A stretch of 64,000 nt of DNA from NCBI RefSeq assembly GCF_900105655.1, contig NZ_LT629787.1, positions 372,001 to 436,000 on the forward strand, given 5' to 3'. The DNA is from Halopseudomonas salegens (GTDB taxonomy: Bacteria > Pseudomonadota > Gammaproteobacteria > Pseudomonadales > Pseudomonadaceae). The notes under the pieces are model-generated. The model ran no database searches, was not told the DNA's origin, and was given only the letters and a program-made list of their open reading frames with translations. How positions within the stretch are numbered: position 1 is the stretch's first letter; every line of letters begins with the position of its first letter. Position numbers and translations under genes: made by a program. Of the stretch, positions 25,001 to 32,969 are shown in pieces.

Positions 25001-27585
25001 CCGAGACCACCGGTGCAGCAGCACCGGGTAGCACCAACTGGAGCTATGACGTCAACGCGGTAAACCTGGACTTCCTCGCTGCCGGTGAAACCATCACCTT
25101 CAGCTATACCCTGACGGCAACCGACGGCGAAGGGGCGACGGATACGGATACCGTGACCTTTACCATCACCGGTACCAACGATGCGCCGACGATCAATGCC
25201 GAGGCCGCTGACCCGATCACTGAAGTGCCGGGCGATTCCAGCAGCCAGGCGTTGAGCGACAGTGGCGTGGTCAGTTTTGATGATCTGGACGTCAATGACA
25301 CCCTGAGCATTACCGCAGTGAGCAACAACGACATCAGTTGGAGCGGCGGTACTCTGAATGCGGCGGTGGCCAATGCGCTGGTGGCGGGTTTCAGTATTCC
25401 GGCCAACGCTGATCTGGAGGCTCCCGGTACGCTGGAGTGGACCTATGCGGTCGGTGCGGTGAATCTGGATTTTCTCGCCGCAGGTGAAACCATTACCTTC
25501 AGTTATACCTTGACTGCAACGGATCCACAGGGTGCCACAGACACCACGACGGTCAGCTTCATCATTACCGGTACCAATGATGCACCGGTTGTTGAGGTTT
25601 CCCCGGCTGAAGTCATGGCCGAAGCTGGCGATGCCTCCGCACAAGTGTTGCGCCAATCCGGTACGGTTGGCCTCGGTGACAGTGATGTCAATGATGTCGA
25701 AACAGTCAGCTACGCGCATAACAATGATATCCGCTGGAGCGGTGGCAGCCTGGATGCTGTACTGGCGCAGCGTCTGCTGGCCGGTTTCAATATTCCGCCA
25801 ACCTCTTCAGCAGATACTCCGGTCACCATCAATTGGGACTATCTGGTCAATGGCGTGGATCTGGATTTCCTTGCGGTTGATGAAACTATTACCTTCAGCT
25901 ATACCGTGACGGTTACTGACAATCAGGGTGACAGTGATACCGCAGTGATTGATTTCCGCCTTGTTGGTACCAACGATGCACCGGAGATCGAAATCCAGGC
26001 CCCGCAAACCTTCGTCGAGGCAACGGATGCGGAAAGTCAGAGCCTGAACCAGTCCGGTCTGGTGCGGTTCAACGATCTGGACAGCAATGACCGCGTCAGC
26101 GTCCGTTTTGATAGCAACGATGATCTCGGCTGGCGTGATGCGACTGGCGAGATCGTAGCCAGTCTGCCGGCAGAGCTGGCCGAGCGTCTGCTGGCCGGTT
26201 TTACTGTGCCGCAGCCAAACGGTCTCGACGCACCGGGTGAATTGACCTGGCAGTACACGGCCAATGATCTGGATCTGGACTTTCTGGCAGCAGACAGCAC
26301 CATCAGCTTCAGTTATACGCTCACCGTCACTGACAATCAGGGGGCATCCAGCAGTAGCGTGATCAGCCTGCTGATTCGCGGCACCAACGACGGGCCGGTT
26401 GCCGATGCGCTGGACATTGATCAGGTATGGCAGCAGGGGCGGGAGTTCGGGCTGGATGTGGCCGACCGTTTCTCCGATGCTGATCATGGAGACACCTTGA
26501 CTTATGAGGTAACCGGCTTGCCCCGTGGGCTGGTTTACGATGCGCAGACAGGTGTGATCAGTGGCACAGCGACCGAGCCCGGGGTGTTCAATGTGCAGAT
26601 CACCGCCAGCGATGCACAGGGCGCTTCGGTCAGTCGCAGCTTCGGCATGACGGTAACTGCACTGGTATCTGAGGCCGAAGTGCCGACACCGCCACCGGCA
26701 CCGCAGCCAGCGCCTGAGGTAACGCCGCCGGCACCGACTCCGGTGGGTGATACGGGTACCGGACCGGGTTTGGATGCTGGCCTGATTTCGAACAATCCAG
26801 CAGGTAACAGCGTGATTGATGGCACCGGCTTTATGCCGCCTGGTATGCCTGATGGCGGCAATCAGGGTGGTGCTGAGCCTGCGGCCTCCATGCCGTTTGA
26901 CGTGGGTGAAGCTGACGGTAGTGGCGACGACAATGCCGGTGAAGACCTTAATGCCAACTCACCTCTGGCTGGTGGCGATACCGAGGGTTCATCGGCGCCT
27001 GCAGGTGATGACGTCGTACTGCTGTCGGAACCGGGAGCAGTAGCCATCGCCACCACTGGCGCTGATGGACGCACAAGCGTACGTGCGGCGGTTGATGTCA
27101 CCGTGGGTACTGATGGCGTGGTGAGCTTCACCGATGCCCAGCAGGAGGCCTTCAGTATCGTTGGTCTGACGGTATCCGGCATTGACCGGCCCGACAACGG
27201 ATCAGCCCTGATCCGGATTCAGGATTCCAACTCGGCTACGTCCCTGCAGGAGTACACGGGTAGTCTGGGCTCCGGTGAGCGGCTGCCTGACTGGATCAGC
27301 GTGGACCGCAATACCGGTGCCGTCAGCATCAATACGCCGCCGGATGGCGTGCGTGAGGTGGTGGTTCGGGTGCAGGCCATCGGCAGTGATGGTCAGGTGC
27401 GCATGCTGGAGCTGAAGCTGGATCTGGATGAGCTGTTCCGCCGTGCTGTCAGCCCTGACGTTGAGATTCAGGCTGAGCCTGAGCCGGAAACCGGCTTTGT
27501 GCCCTTGCAGGGTCAGTTTGAGGCTGAGCTGCAGGCTCGTGACGGCTATGGCGATCAGTTGTTGAGTTTGCTGCGATCAACCTGA
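19027..27585 (+). CDS. Giant exoprotein: LEPR-XLL, DUF4347, VCBS/cadherin-like repeats
   Basis: A 2852-aa acidic protein. It opens with a basic segment and an LEPR-XLL-like motif (LESRILLDG, 21-29), then DUF4347 at about 75-236. In DUF4347, HILSHG (His130) and LYGCYVG (Cys173) form a His/Cys pair spaced as in caspase-like clan CD peptidases. Next come beta-sandwich domains, two VCBS-like units, and seven units of about 133 residues (about 1519-2452) each opening with a GTND-type motif. A putative Ig domain, a Pro/Gly-rich linker and a C-terminal folded domain (about 2670-2852) follow. Few Cys; no Sec signal peptide and no RTX nonapeptides. An AAGGGGAAGG site precedes the ATG. A surface-attached or released adhesin-type protein is likely. 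The neighbours encode the probable exporter. Confidence 0.85.
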   Translation: MSKQNKIGQSGFRRKPLIMALESRILLDGAVMVTAAEALSDVELQSDAVHGESAEQSMHFAAPTPVGRELTVRREVAVIDTSVDGHEDLLAELGAYTETILIDGSENGLEQLVAALQGQSDIDALHILSHGELGELRLGSLTLNADNLAANSELLSTLGQSLSDDADLMLYGCYVGAEQQGRGFIDALAGITGADVAASDDLTGAARLGGDWELEVESGAIETFALTSTDFDSVLAPTVNAVADSVIYTEGGDPVTIDTGISFSGGGDYREGYIRFSVENPTSGDQFVLQDADDVNAEGAISVVGIDVYRGNGSDRERIGSIDSVENGVNGQPLKILLSSPLPNSGFEEGTANWTLSSQIYGDNPGEINFDNYVIPLANNSDSNSVYNGGTGTTNVQASSGSFSPQASISAGTGVDGTQALYLRSSGNIVSTDQDPFGSFQADGYGSIHGPYATSTVITVENGDSISLDFKAVGNTDDYEVFGLLRRVDGSGNFISDNPNDSVNNVVLFAERGADTGGFVRVDKTGLSAGEYRFQFVGGTYDGTGGLAVGSNLYVDNIRLISSQQVTDTVASKIASQVTYQSTADDTEVERTITIAARDSAGGVGSDTITLQVEQINNAPSFSGDATLAAVNEDTLSPAGSSVGSLFDGVFDDPDEAFTPPDSLSGIIVTGDSSVPAQGEWQYSTDGSNWYAIGDVAADDGLLLSRDASLRFVPAADYNGTPGSLNVHAVDSSLNTVIFTDGTNRVSFDTTATGVTGGENAVSTSAVNLNTSITPVDDAPVLDQPAAQEVNDTDQLDTFAELTGTLSASDIDTPDSELFYGIDGGQSLVEDVALAGSFGTLRVVRATGEYTYTPDSEAINALTTAEVDSFTVTVTDGTTTVSKTLTFNINGANDAPVFGTITEVDDTTTPPDLSGGVAPGDGLEVLDNGLLRFGSNAQDSINAMTGMLEQPFYYDNGQDFKLTFSDYALNLALGVNGDGASDWNLNGDVNLAPSFSNITVDTSGFSGGSGTLVWRGEITINGAQLAVTHVYELPASSAYVETRTFVTNIGSSEATNLRVWVGTQDDYIAGSDMPAKQKGNLVGGSFEVNTATGQQGQAIKVYSDDTAVLFFSTSEKADTIIGRDYGWTLTDTRDTPAIDPSQSVFDQPSEDGGYALFVRMDDLAVGETQSFDWFYAAGSTQQIDAIIAEVSAAASANLVEGGQLIESGEYVLSDVDTGDVVTLAPSSVSAGQFDPQGNPVALGSAVPDQATLLSMLSVTPTTVVDAASTSGNFDWTFDAGSEGFDFLAQGETLKLEYTLTAEDSFGATASQVVEVVIEGINDAPVAQNGSGSLGENEIFSASVAATDVDGSIASYALVSGVTRGSLGFNANGTYNFDPGTDFDYLAEGETTAVTFTYRATDNQGAVSQVATVTLTVVGSNDAPVVSAGSGTAAENDSLASNVPAATDVDGSIVGYQLVTDVAEGSLTFNSDGTYTFAANSDFDDLAVGESRQVSFTYTATDNDGAVSAPGTVTFTVTGTNDVPTISAEAAAPVSEVPGDSSAQDLSDSGEITFDDLDTTDVVDITFAGNNDISWSGGSLDGTLASALVGGFSIPTTTDAAAPGSVDWTYALNDVDLDFLAAGETISFSYTITATDSQGATDTDTVTFTITGTNDAPTISAAAADPVTEAPGDSSAQDLSDSGEITFDDLDTTDTVDITFASNNDISWSGGSLDGALASALVGGFSIPTTTDAAAPGSVDWTYALNDVDLDFLAVGETISFSYTITATDSQGATDTDTVTFTITGTNDAPTISAAAADGITEEPGDSSSQALSDSGVVSFDDLDVNDTLSITAVSNNDISWSGGTLDSAVANALVAGFSIPATSDVAPGSINWNYDVASVNLDFLAEGETISFSYDITATDSQGATASDTVTFTITGTNDAPTISAEAADPITEVPGDSSSQALSDSGVVSFDDLDVNDTLSITAASNNDIVWSGGTLDSAVANALVAGFSIPETTGAAAPGSTNWSYDVNAVNLDFLAAGETITFSYTLTATDGEGATDTDTVTFTITGTNDAPTINAEAADPITEVPGDSSSQALSDSGVVSFDDLDVNDTLSITAVSNNDISWSGGTLNAAVANALVAGFSIPANADLEAPGTLEWTYAVGAVNLDFLAAGETITFSYTLTATDPQGATDTTTVSFIITGTNDAPVVEVSPAEVMAEAGDASAQVLRQSGTVGLGDSDVNDVETVSYAHNNDIRWSGGSLDAVLAQRLLAGFNIPPTSSADTPVTINWDYLVNGVDLDFLAVDETITFSYTVTVTDNQGDSDTAVIDFRLVGTNDAPEIEIQAPQTFVEATDAESQSLNQSGLVRFNDLDSNDRVSVRFDSNDDLGWRDATGEIVASLPAELAERLLAGFTVPQPNGLDAPGELTWQYTANDLDLDFLAADSTISFSYTLTVTDNQGASSSSVISLLIRGTNDGPVADALDIDQVWQQGREFGLDVADRFSDADHGDTLTYEVTGLPRGLVYDAQTGVISGTATEPGVFNVQITASDAQGASVSRSFGMTVTALVSEAEVPTPPPAPQPAPEVTPPAPTPVGDTGTGPGLDAGLISNNPAGNSVIDGTGFMPPGMPDGGNQGGAEPAASMPFDVGEADGSGDDNAGEDLNANSPLAGGDTEGSSAPAGDDVVLLSEPGAVAIATTGADGRTSVRAAVDVTVGTDGVVSFTDAQQEAFSIVGLTVSGIDRPDNGSALIRIQDSNSATSLQEYTGSLGSGERLPDWISVDRNTGAVSINTPPDGVREVVVRVQAIGSDGQVRMLELKLDLDELFRRAVSPDVEIQAEPEPETGFVPLQGQFEAELQARDGYGDQLLSLLRST
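23581..26382 (+). repeat. Seven tandem ~399-bp repeats inside the giant gene
   Basis: Units begin at the ACCAAYGAYG codons at 23581, 23980, 24379, 24775, 25174, 25573 and 25969, with the next boundary at 26383. Periods are 399, 399, 396, 399, 399, 396 and 414 bases. Units 1 and 2 and units 3 to 5 share long identical DNA blocks, while units 6 and 7 are diverged. Each encodes a cadherin/VCBS-like domain of about 133 aa. Recent duplication or gene conversion is likely, and copy number may vary between strains. Confidence 0.9.
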
Positions 27586-27595
27586 GGAGACGCGG

Positions 27596-28936
27596 GTGAG
27601 TGACAAGGTTGCAGCGCTGCTGGGGCTGGAACAACAACTGCGCAAGGCATCAGACCTTGCGCAGTTGTTTTATACCCTGGTCAACCAGACAGGGCAGTGC
27701 GTGCCTTACGTACAATCCGTACTGGCTCAGGGTAGCGCGCTGGATGCCTTGTCGGTGGTGGCGGCCTCGGATGTGCCGACGGTCGACTTTACCGCCCCCT
27801 ATATCGTCTGGGTGGAACGGGTAATCAAATACCAGGTGGGCAGCGGGCTGGCCGCTCAGCAGGCCATATTGACGGCGGATGACCTGCCGGATAATGTGGC
27901 TGATGACTGGCGGGCTTTCGGTTTGCCGCCCTTTCTGCTCTGGCAGCCGCTGCCGGTAGAGGCGCGAGAGGGCAGCATTGCCGGTGTACATTTGCTGTTC
28001 AATGATCGCCGCTGGAGCGAGGCTGAGCTGGGTATCAGTCAGCATCTGGCCGCTTCCGCCGGGCATGCACTCTTTGCTCTGCGTCAGCAAAACCCCTGGC
28101 AGGGCTGGCGTCCGCGTTGGCGCAACCGGCGCCGTAACTGGATTATTCTGGCGATGCTGGCAGCATTGATGTTCTGGCCGGTGCGGGTCAGTGTGCTGGC
28201 GCCGGCACAGATCATTGCCCGTGAGCCCTGGGTAGCAACCGCCCCGCTTGATGGTGCCGTCGACCGGGTCATGGTTGAGCCGAACCAGGCCGTGGCTGAG
28301 GGTGAGGTGCTGGCCAACCTGCAGACCTCTGATCTGGCCAGCGCAGCAGAACTGGCTGATCAGGCGCTGCTGCTGGCCGAGGCCGAGCTGAAAACCGTGC
28401 AGCAAAGTGGCTTCCTTGATCCGCGACAAAAATCCCGTCTGGCTGAGCTGGAGACCACGGTGCGCATGCGCGAGATCGAGCGTGAGTACGCGCATCAGCG
28501 GTTGCAGCGGGCAAGTATCCGTGCCGCAGTCCCGGGCGTGGTGGTGCTGGACGACCCGGCAGCCTGGTCGGGGCGCCCGGTACAAACCGGCGAGCGGATT
28601 TTGCTGGTGGCAGATCCGCAGCGGGTGGAGATCGAGATCCGCTTGCCGGTCAAGGATGCGATTGCACTGGAAGAGCAGGCCGCGGTGCGCCTGTTTCTGG
28701 ATCGGGCGCCCTTGCAGCCCTTGTCCGGACAATTGCGCCATGCCGCCTATGAGCCCAGTGAAGACAGTGGCCAGCAGATGTTCTACCGTCTGGTGGCCAG
28801 TCTGGATGCGTCTGCCGAGCCCTTGCCGCGTCTGGGTATGCGGGGTACGGCAAAGGTCTATGGTGAGCGGGTGACGCTGTTTTTCTATCTGTTCCGGCGC
28901 CCTATCACGGCAGCGAGGCAGTGGATGGGATGGTAG
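27596..28936 (+). CDS. GAF-domain HlyD-type membrane adaptor
   Basis: A 446-aa inner-membrane adaptor. Residues 1-170 look like a cytoplasmic GAF-type domain. A Trp/Arg-rich linker leads into a single membrane helix (about 183-200). The periplasmic part is a HlyD-like barrel-sandwich (APLDGAVDRVMVEPNQAVAEGEVLANL), a short coiled coil and the second lipoyl half plus beta-barrel (RAAVPGVVVLDDPAAW). The GTG start at 27596 is supported by a GAGGAG site just after the stop of the giant gene. The cytoplasmic GAF-like part could sense a ligand or contact the cargo. It overlaps the next gene. Cytoplasmic extensions on adaptors are unusual. Confidence 0.82.
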   Translation: MSDKVAALLGLEQQLRKASDLAQLFYTLVNQTGQCVPYVQSVLAQGSALDALSVVAASDVPTVDFTAPYIVWVERVIKYQVGSGLAAQQAILTADDLPDNVADDWRAFGLPPFLLWQPLPVEAREGSIAGVHLLFNDRRWSEAELGISQHLAASAGHALFALRQQNPWQGWRPRWRNRRRNWIILAMLAALMFWPVRVSVLAPAQIIAREPWVATAPLDGAVDRVMVEPNQAVAEGEVLANLQTSDLASAAELADQALLLAEAELKTVQQSGFLDPRQKSRLAELETTVRMREIEREYAHQRLQRASIRAAVPGVVVLDDPAAWSGRPVQTGERILLVADPQRVEIEIRLPVKDAIALEEQAAVRLFLDRAPLQPLSGQLRHAAYEPSEDSGQQMFYRLVASLDASAEPLPRLGMRGTAKVYGERVTLFFYLFRRPITAARQWMGW

Positions 28937-31038
28937 CGGTACGCCTGTCAGCCCTGCGTCAGGATCTCAAGTTATTGCCCGGTGCGGCAGATGAGCAGGG
29001 GGCGCCGCGCTGGCTGCTCAGTGACCGGGTGCGTAACCGTTACTTTACCCTGGCCGAGGACGCCATTGCGCTGGTGCGCTATTGGCAGCCGGGCGTGACC
29101 GCCAGCGAACTGAGTGAGCAGCTGGCGAGCCAGGGGCTGGATTACGCCGAGGAGGATATCACCGCCTTCAACGATTTCCTGGTGGCCAATAATCTGGTGC
29201 AGGCGCGGACCGACGCGGCAGTGGGCTATTTTGTCGGCAAGGCCCGAGAGGCCCGCCCGCCCTGGTGGCAATGGCTGCTGCACAATTATCTGTTTATCCG
29301 TATTCCTTTGCTGCGGCCGGACCCCTGGTTACGGCAGCTGGCTGCTTTTCTCGCGCCCTTGCTGACCTCGCGTAGCGAACGTCTGGTGCTCCTGGCCGGG
29401 CTGGTTGGTGTGTTTCTGGTATTACGTCAGTGGGATGCCTTCGTTGCGACCTTCATGCATTTCTTCAGTTGGCAAGGTCTGCTGGGCTATGGCATCACCC
29501 TGGTACTGGTAAAAAGCGCCCATGAGTTGGGTCATGCGCTGGTGGCCAGCCGACTGGGTTGTCGGGTCTCCTCCATGGGGGTGGCCTTTCTGGTCATGTT
29601 CCCGGTGCTCTACACCGATACCACCGATGCCTGGCAGCTTCGCTCCCGGGTCGACCGCCTGCGGATTGTCACTGCCGGGGTTCGCACCGAACTGTATCTG
29701 GCACTGATTGCGACCCTGCTCTGGAGCTTGTTGCCCGATGGTGTTGTGCGCAGTGCGTGTTTCTTCGTCGCTACTACCAGCTGGGTGACTTCGCTACTGA
29801 TCAATATCACCCCTTTTATGCGCTTTGATGGTTATTTTGCCCTGTCCGACCTGATGGGAGTGGAAAACCTGCAACCCCGTGCCTTTGCCCTCGGCCGCTG
29901 GCAGCTGCGTCGCTGGTTGTGGGGGCTGCAGGACCCCGCGCCTGAGCCGCTGCCCAGACAGCGGGCGCGCTGGATGATTCTGTATGCCTGGGGGACCTGG
30001 ATTTATCGCTTTTTCCTGTTTATCGGTATTGCCTTGCTGGTTTACCACTTTTTCTTCAAGGTTTTGGGCATACTCCTGTTTGTCGTTGAAATTATCTGGT
30101 TTGTTCTTATGCCTGTGGCCAAGGAAATGCGTGTCTGGTGGGAACGGAAGGCGGACTTTTCCTGGTCCTGGCGCCGACGATTCTTGCTGGCAGTGCCGGT
30201 TATGCTGCTGCTCTGGCTGGCCCTGCCGTTAGCGGTTGATGTACAGGCGCCGGGCCTGCTGAAAGCGCAGCAACACCAGCGCGTCTTTGCTCCTGAAGCC
30301 GCCCAGGTGAGCGGCCTGCAGGTATCTCTGGGGCAGCGGGTTGTTGCGGATCAGGCGCTGCTTGAGTTGACCTCCCCGACGCTGGAAGAGCGTTGGCAGC
30401 TGGCCAGCCAGGAGCAGGCGCTGCTCGCGGTCAAATTACAGCGCCAGGCGGCCTCGCTGGAAGAAAAGGCTGCGCAGACGGCTAACCGACAGCGTTATCA
30501 GCAGTTGGAAGAGCGTCTGCGGGCGCTGGCGGAACAACGCGAGGGTCTGACTCTGCTTGCTCCCTTTGCCGGGCAGATCAGTTGGCTGGAAAGCCTGCAG
30601 CCCGGCCAGTGGGTGATGGCCGATCAGCCCCTGTTCAGCGTCACCCAACAAGGCAGTGCCCAGCTTGAGGCCTTTGTGCCCGAGCGTTATCTGGAGCTGC
30701 TGGAACCCGGCCAGCAGGCATTTTTCATTGCCGATCATGGGCAGCTACCCCGACTGCCGGCAGAACTGACGAGCATCGATCTTGGCGCCCTGCATGTGTT
30801 GCCCTATGCAGAGCTGTCCTCATTGTCTGGTGGGCCTATTGCGGTGCGGGCCGGGGCGCAGGGTTTGCAGCCACAGGATGCCTATTACCGGGTGCGCTTC
30901 GAGTTGCTGGATCCGGCTGTCGATCTCAGTAGCCTGCGCCTTACCGGCGAGCTGCTGATCAAGGGCAAGTCGCGCAGCTGGCTGGGCTTGCAGCTTCGAC
31001 GTGTGCTCTCGGTATTGGTCAGGGAGGGTGGTTTTTGA
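28930..31038 (+). CDS. M50-type membrane metalloprotease fused to HlyD-like adaptor
   Basis: About 702 aa (705 if the GTG at 28921 is used). The N-terminal 100 residues resemble a PqqD-like winged-helix fold. A multi-span membrane region follows with HELGH (201-205 counted from 28921) and a downstream FDGY (Asp303), the zinc ligands of site-2-protease/M50 enzymes. After the last membrane helix (about 420-440) a periplasmic barrel-sandwich domain starts (VQAPGLLKAQQHQRVFAPEAAQV), interrupted by a coiled coil and closed by a second half (LLAPFAGQISWLESLQPGQWV). The family is known from peptide/bacteriocin and exoprotein loci but its mechanism is unclear. It could process or energise export of the giant protein. 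The start overlaps the GAF-HlyD stop. Confidence 0.82.
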   Translation: MVAVRLSALRQDLKLLPGAADEQGAPRWLLSDRVRNRYFTLAEDAIALVRYWQPGVTASELSEQLASQGLDYAEEDITAFNDFLVANNLVQARTDAAVGYFVGKAREARPPWWQWLLHNYLFIRIPLLRPDPWLRQLAAFLAPLLTSRSERLVLLAGLVGVFLVLRQWDAFVATFMHFFSWQGLLGYGITLVLVKSAHELGHALVASRLGCRVSSMGVAFLVMFPVLYTDTTDAWQLRSRVDRLRIVTAGVRTELYLALIATLLWSLLPDGVVRSACFFVATTSWVTSLLINITPFMRFDGYFALSDLMGVENLQPRAFALGRWQLRRWLWGLQDPAPEPLPRQRARWMILYAWGTWIYRFFLFIGIALLVYHFFFKVLGILLFVVEIIWFVLMPVAKEMRVWWERKADFSWSWRRRFLLAVPVMLLLWLALPLAVDVQAPGLLKAQQHQRVFAPEAAQVSGLQVSLGQRVVADQALLELTSPTLEERWQLASQEQALLAVKLQRQAASLEEKAAQTANRQRYQQLEERLRALAEQREGLTLLAPFAGQISWLESLQPGQWVMADQPLFSVTQQGSAQLEAFVPERYLELLEPGQQAFFIADHGQLPRLPAELTSIDLGALHVLPYAELSSLSGGPIAVRAGAQGLQPQDAYYRVRFELLDPAVDLSSLRLTGELLIKGKSRSWLGLQLRRVLSVLVREGGF

Positions 31039-32969
31039 TCAGAGTGCTTTGCGCCCTGGCATTGCTGGTACTGGTATGGTCTGAAGCAAGCGCCACAGTC
31101 ACAGTGCTGGATCAGCGTGCGCTGACGCTGGATAGCGGTCAATTGTCAGTGCTTGAAGACCCAGGCAATGCAATGGATCTTGCGGCTGTCATGCAGGCCT
31201 ATGCTGCCGGTGACTTCATCCCGATTCCCGCTGGGCTGTCGGCCGGTTATAGCGATTCGGCATTCTGGATCAGTGCGAGGGTGCTCAGGCCGGCAGATGC
31301 AGCGCCCTTCTGGGCGCTGATGGCACAACCCTCCTACCTTGACCAGGTAGATGCCTACTGGCTGCAGCATGGCCGGCTGGTAGCCCACTGGGCTGCCGGT
31401 GACATGCAGCGAGACACGCAACATGACCTGCATCCACGGTTACACCTGGTCGGCGGCGAGTTGCCCACGGGCGAGCTGCAGTTGCTGGTCAGATTAAAGA
31501 CAACCAGCACCTCTATTCTGTTGTTGCAGTTGATTCCGCAGGAAAAGCTGGCTGCAGTGTTGGACAGCCGGGTGTTTTCCGAGGGCTTTTTTATCGGTTT
31601 GCTGGTTGTCATCCTGCTGATCAATCTGCTCAATGGCTTTTGGTTGCGCAAGTCGATATTTCTGTACTTTGTTGCCTATGAGGCAGGCCTGATCAGTGTG
31701 GTTTTACTTGCTTCTGGTCTGATTGAGAGCTGGTTTGTATCGGTGGATTCGGTCACAGCCAACAAATGGATGCAGTACGCGCTGGTGATCAATGGATTTC
31801 TGGCGTTTGTTTTCTTCTATCGTTTGCTGAGTTTTGTCAGTCGCTACCGACGCCTTATTGCCTCACTGTTCATGTGCGGAATAGGGTTGGTGGCTTTGGC
31901 ACTTTTTATGGTGCTTCAGGAGCGCTTTACGCAAGGTATGGCCTATGCCAGCTGGGGGCTGATGGTCCTGCCACCCCTGGTTATCTTGCCGCTCGCACTG
32001 CAGTGGCGAGTGTTTGATAGCGAGCAGATCGCGCGCGTATCGGGTTTTCTGGTGTTCAGCCTGCTGGTTGTGGCCAATGCTCTCTATGTCAGCGGACTCA
32101 TTCCAATGTCCCGCTACAGCATCATGATCGCGCCATTGTTGATACTCTCATGTCAGTTAATCCTGCACTTCGTATTGATGTTCAGTGTGCGCAAATCAGA
32201 ACGGGTGCTTGCCCAGACTCTATTGGAGGCACGTCAGGCGGAAGATCAGGCCAGCCTTGAACGGCAAACACGCAAAATGCACGAAACCTTTACGGCGATG
32301 TTTTCCCATGAAGTGCGTACCCCTTTGGCCATTATTGACAGTGCCGCTCAGTCCTTGCTGCGCCTGGAGGACAAGGCGGACGCCAGGCGGCAGCGAGAAT
32401 TACGTGTGCAGCGTCTGCGTGATGCGGTGAAGCGTATAGGCGATCTTTTGCAGATCAGCATTATGCGCAATCGCTTCGATCCGGCCGGGGATGAGGCAAG
32501 TATCGGCCATGATTATGACCTGCTTGCCCTGACAGAAAAATTGATCGACAGCTTCCCGGCTCTTCAGCAGGAACGGATACGCTTCAATACCTCTTTGAGT
32601 GAGTTGGAACTGCACACGAGCATTCCCGAAGAGCTGCTGGGTGTAGTGCTGCGCAACCTGCTGGACAATGCCCTGAAATACAGTCCCAGCCTGTTTCCGG
32701 TTCAGGTCTATATTGCCCGGGAGGAAGGTGGGGTGTGCTGGGCAGTTCGCGACTTCGGGCCGGGGCTGAGTGAGCATGTGCGCAAGCATATGTTTGATCG
32801 CTATTTTCGTGCCAATGAGGGTGCACAGGTACCAGGTCTTGGCCTGGGTTTGTATATTGTCAATGAACTGGTCTGGCGCTATGCATTGAAACTTGACGTT
32901 GATAGCGGTACGGAAGGTACCCGGATAGCTTGTTATATCCTTGATGCTGAGGAGGGCGACAATGCATGA
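31035..32969 (+). CDS. 7TMR-DISM sensor histidine kinase
   Basis: A 644-aa sensor kinase. After a signal peptide (VWSEASA) comes a 7TMR-DISMED2 extracytoplasmic beta domain (about 25-175, with YSDSAFWISARV), which commonly binds carbohydrates. A seven-helix 7TMR-DISM block (about 178-385) follows, then a coiled linker. HisKA has the phospho-acceptor His425 in FSHEVRTPLAIID, and the HATPase carries the N box NLLDNALKYS, DFGPGLS and GLGLGLYIV. The TTG start at 31035 overlaps the previous stop and has a GGGAGGGTGG site; GTG 31044 is an alternative. It should phosphorylate the following OmpR-type regulator. As the promoter-proximal genes are the export machinery, the pair most likely controls this locus. 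Confidence 0.9.
   Translation: MIRVLCALALLVLVWSEASATVTVLDQRALTLDSGQLSVLEDPGNAMDLAAVMQAYAAGDFIPIPAGLSAGYSDSAFWISARVLRPADAAPFWALMAQPSYLDQVDAYWLQHGRLVAHWAAGDMQRDTQHDLHPRLHLVGGELPTGELQLLVRLKTTSTSILLLQLIPQEKLAAVLDSRVFSEGFFIGLLVVILLINLLNGFWLRKSIFLYFVAYEAGLISVVLLASGLIESWFVSVDSVTANKWMQYALVINGFLAFVFFYRLLSFVSRYRRLIASLFMCGIGLVALALFMVLQERFTQGMAYASWGLMVLPPLVILPLALQWRVFDSEQIARVSGFLVFSLLVVANALYVSGLIPMSRYSIMIAPLLILSCQLILHFVLMFSVRKSERVLAQTLLEARQAEDQASLERQTRKMHETFTAMFSHEVRTPLAIIDSAAQSLLRLEDKADARRQRELRVQRLRDAVKRIGDLLQISIMRNRFDPAGDEASIGHDYDLLALTEKLIDSFPALQQERIRFNTSLSELELHTSIPEELLGVVLRNLLDNALKYSPSLFPVQVYIAREEGGVCWAVRDFGPGLSEHVRKHMFDRYFRANEGAQVPGLGLGLYIVNELVWRYALKLDVDSGTEGTRIACYILDAEEGDNA

Noticed and set aside
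24658-25719. Long antisense frame (353 codons) inside the giant repeat gene
   Set aside because: It arises from codon bias in the repeats on the other strand; no ribosome site, and the sense product is clear.
19027-27585. RTX adhesin of the LapA/BapA type
   Set aside because: No GGxGxDxUx nonapeptides, no retention module at the N-terminus and no ABC transporter gene nearby.
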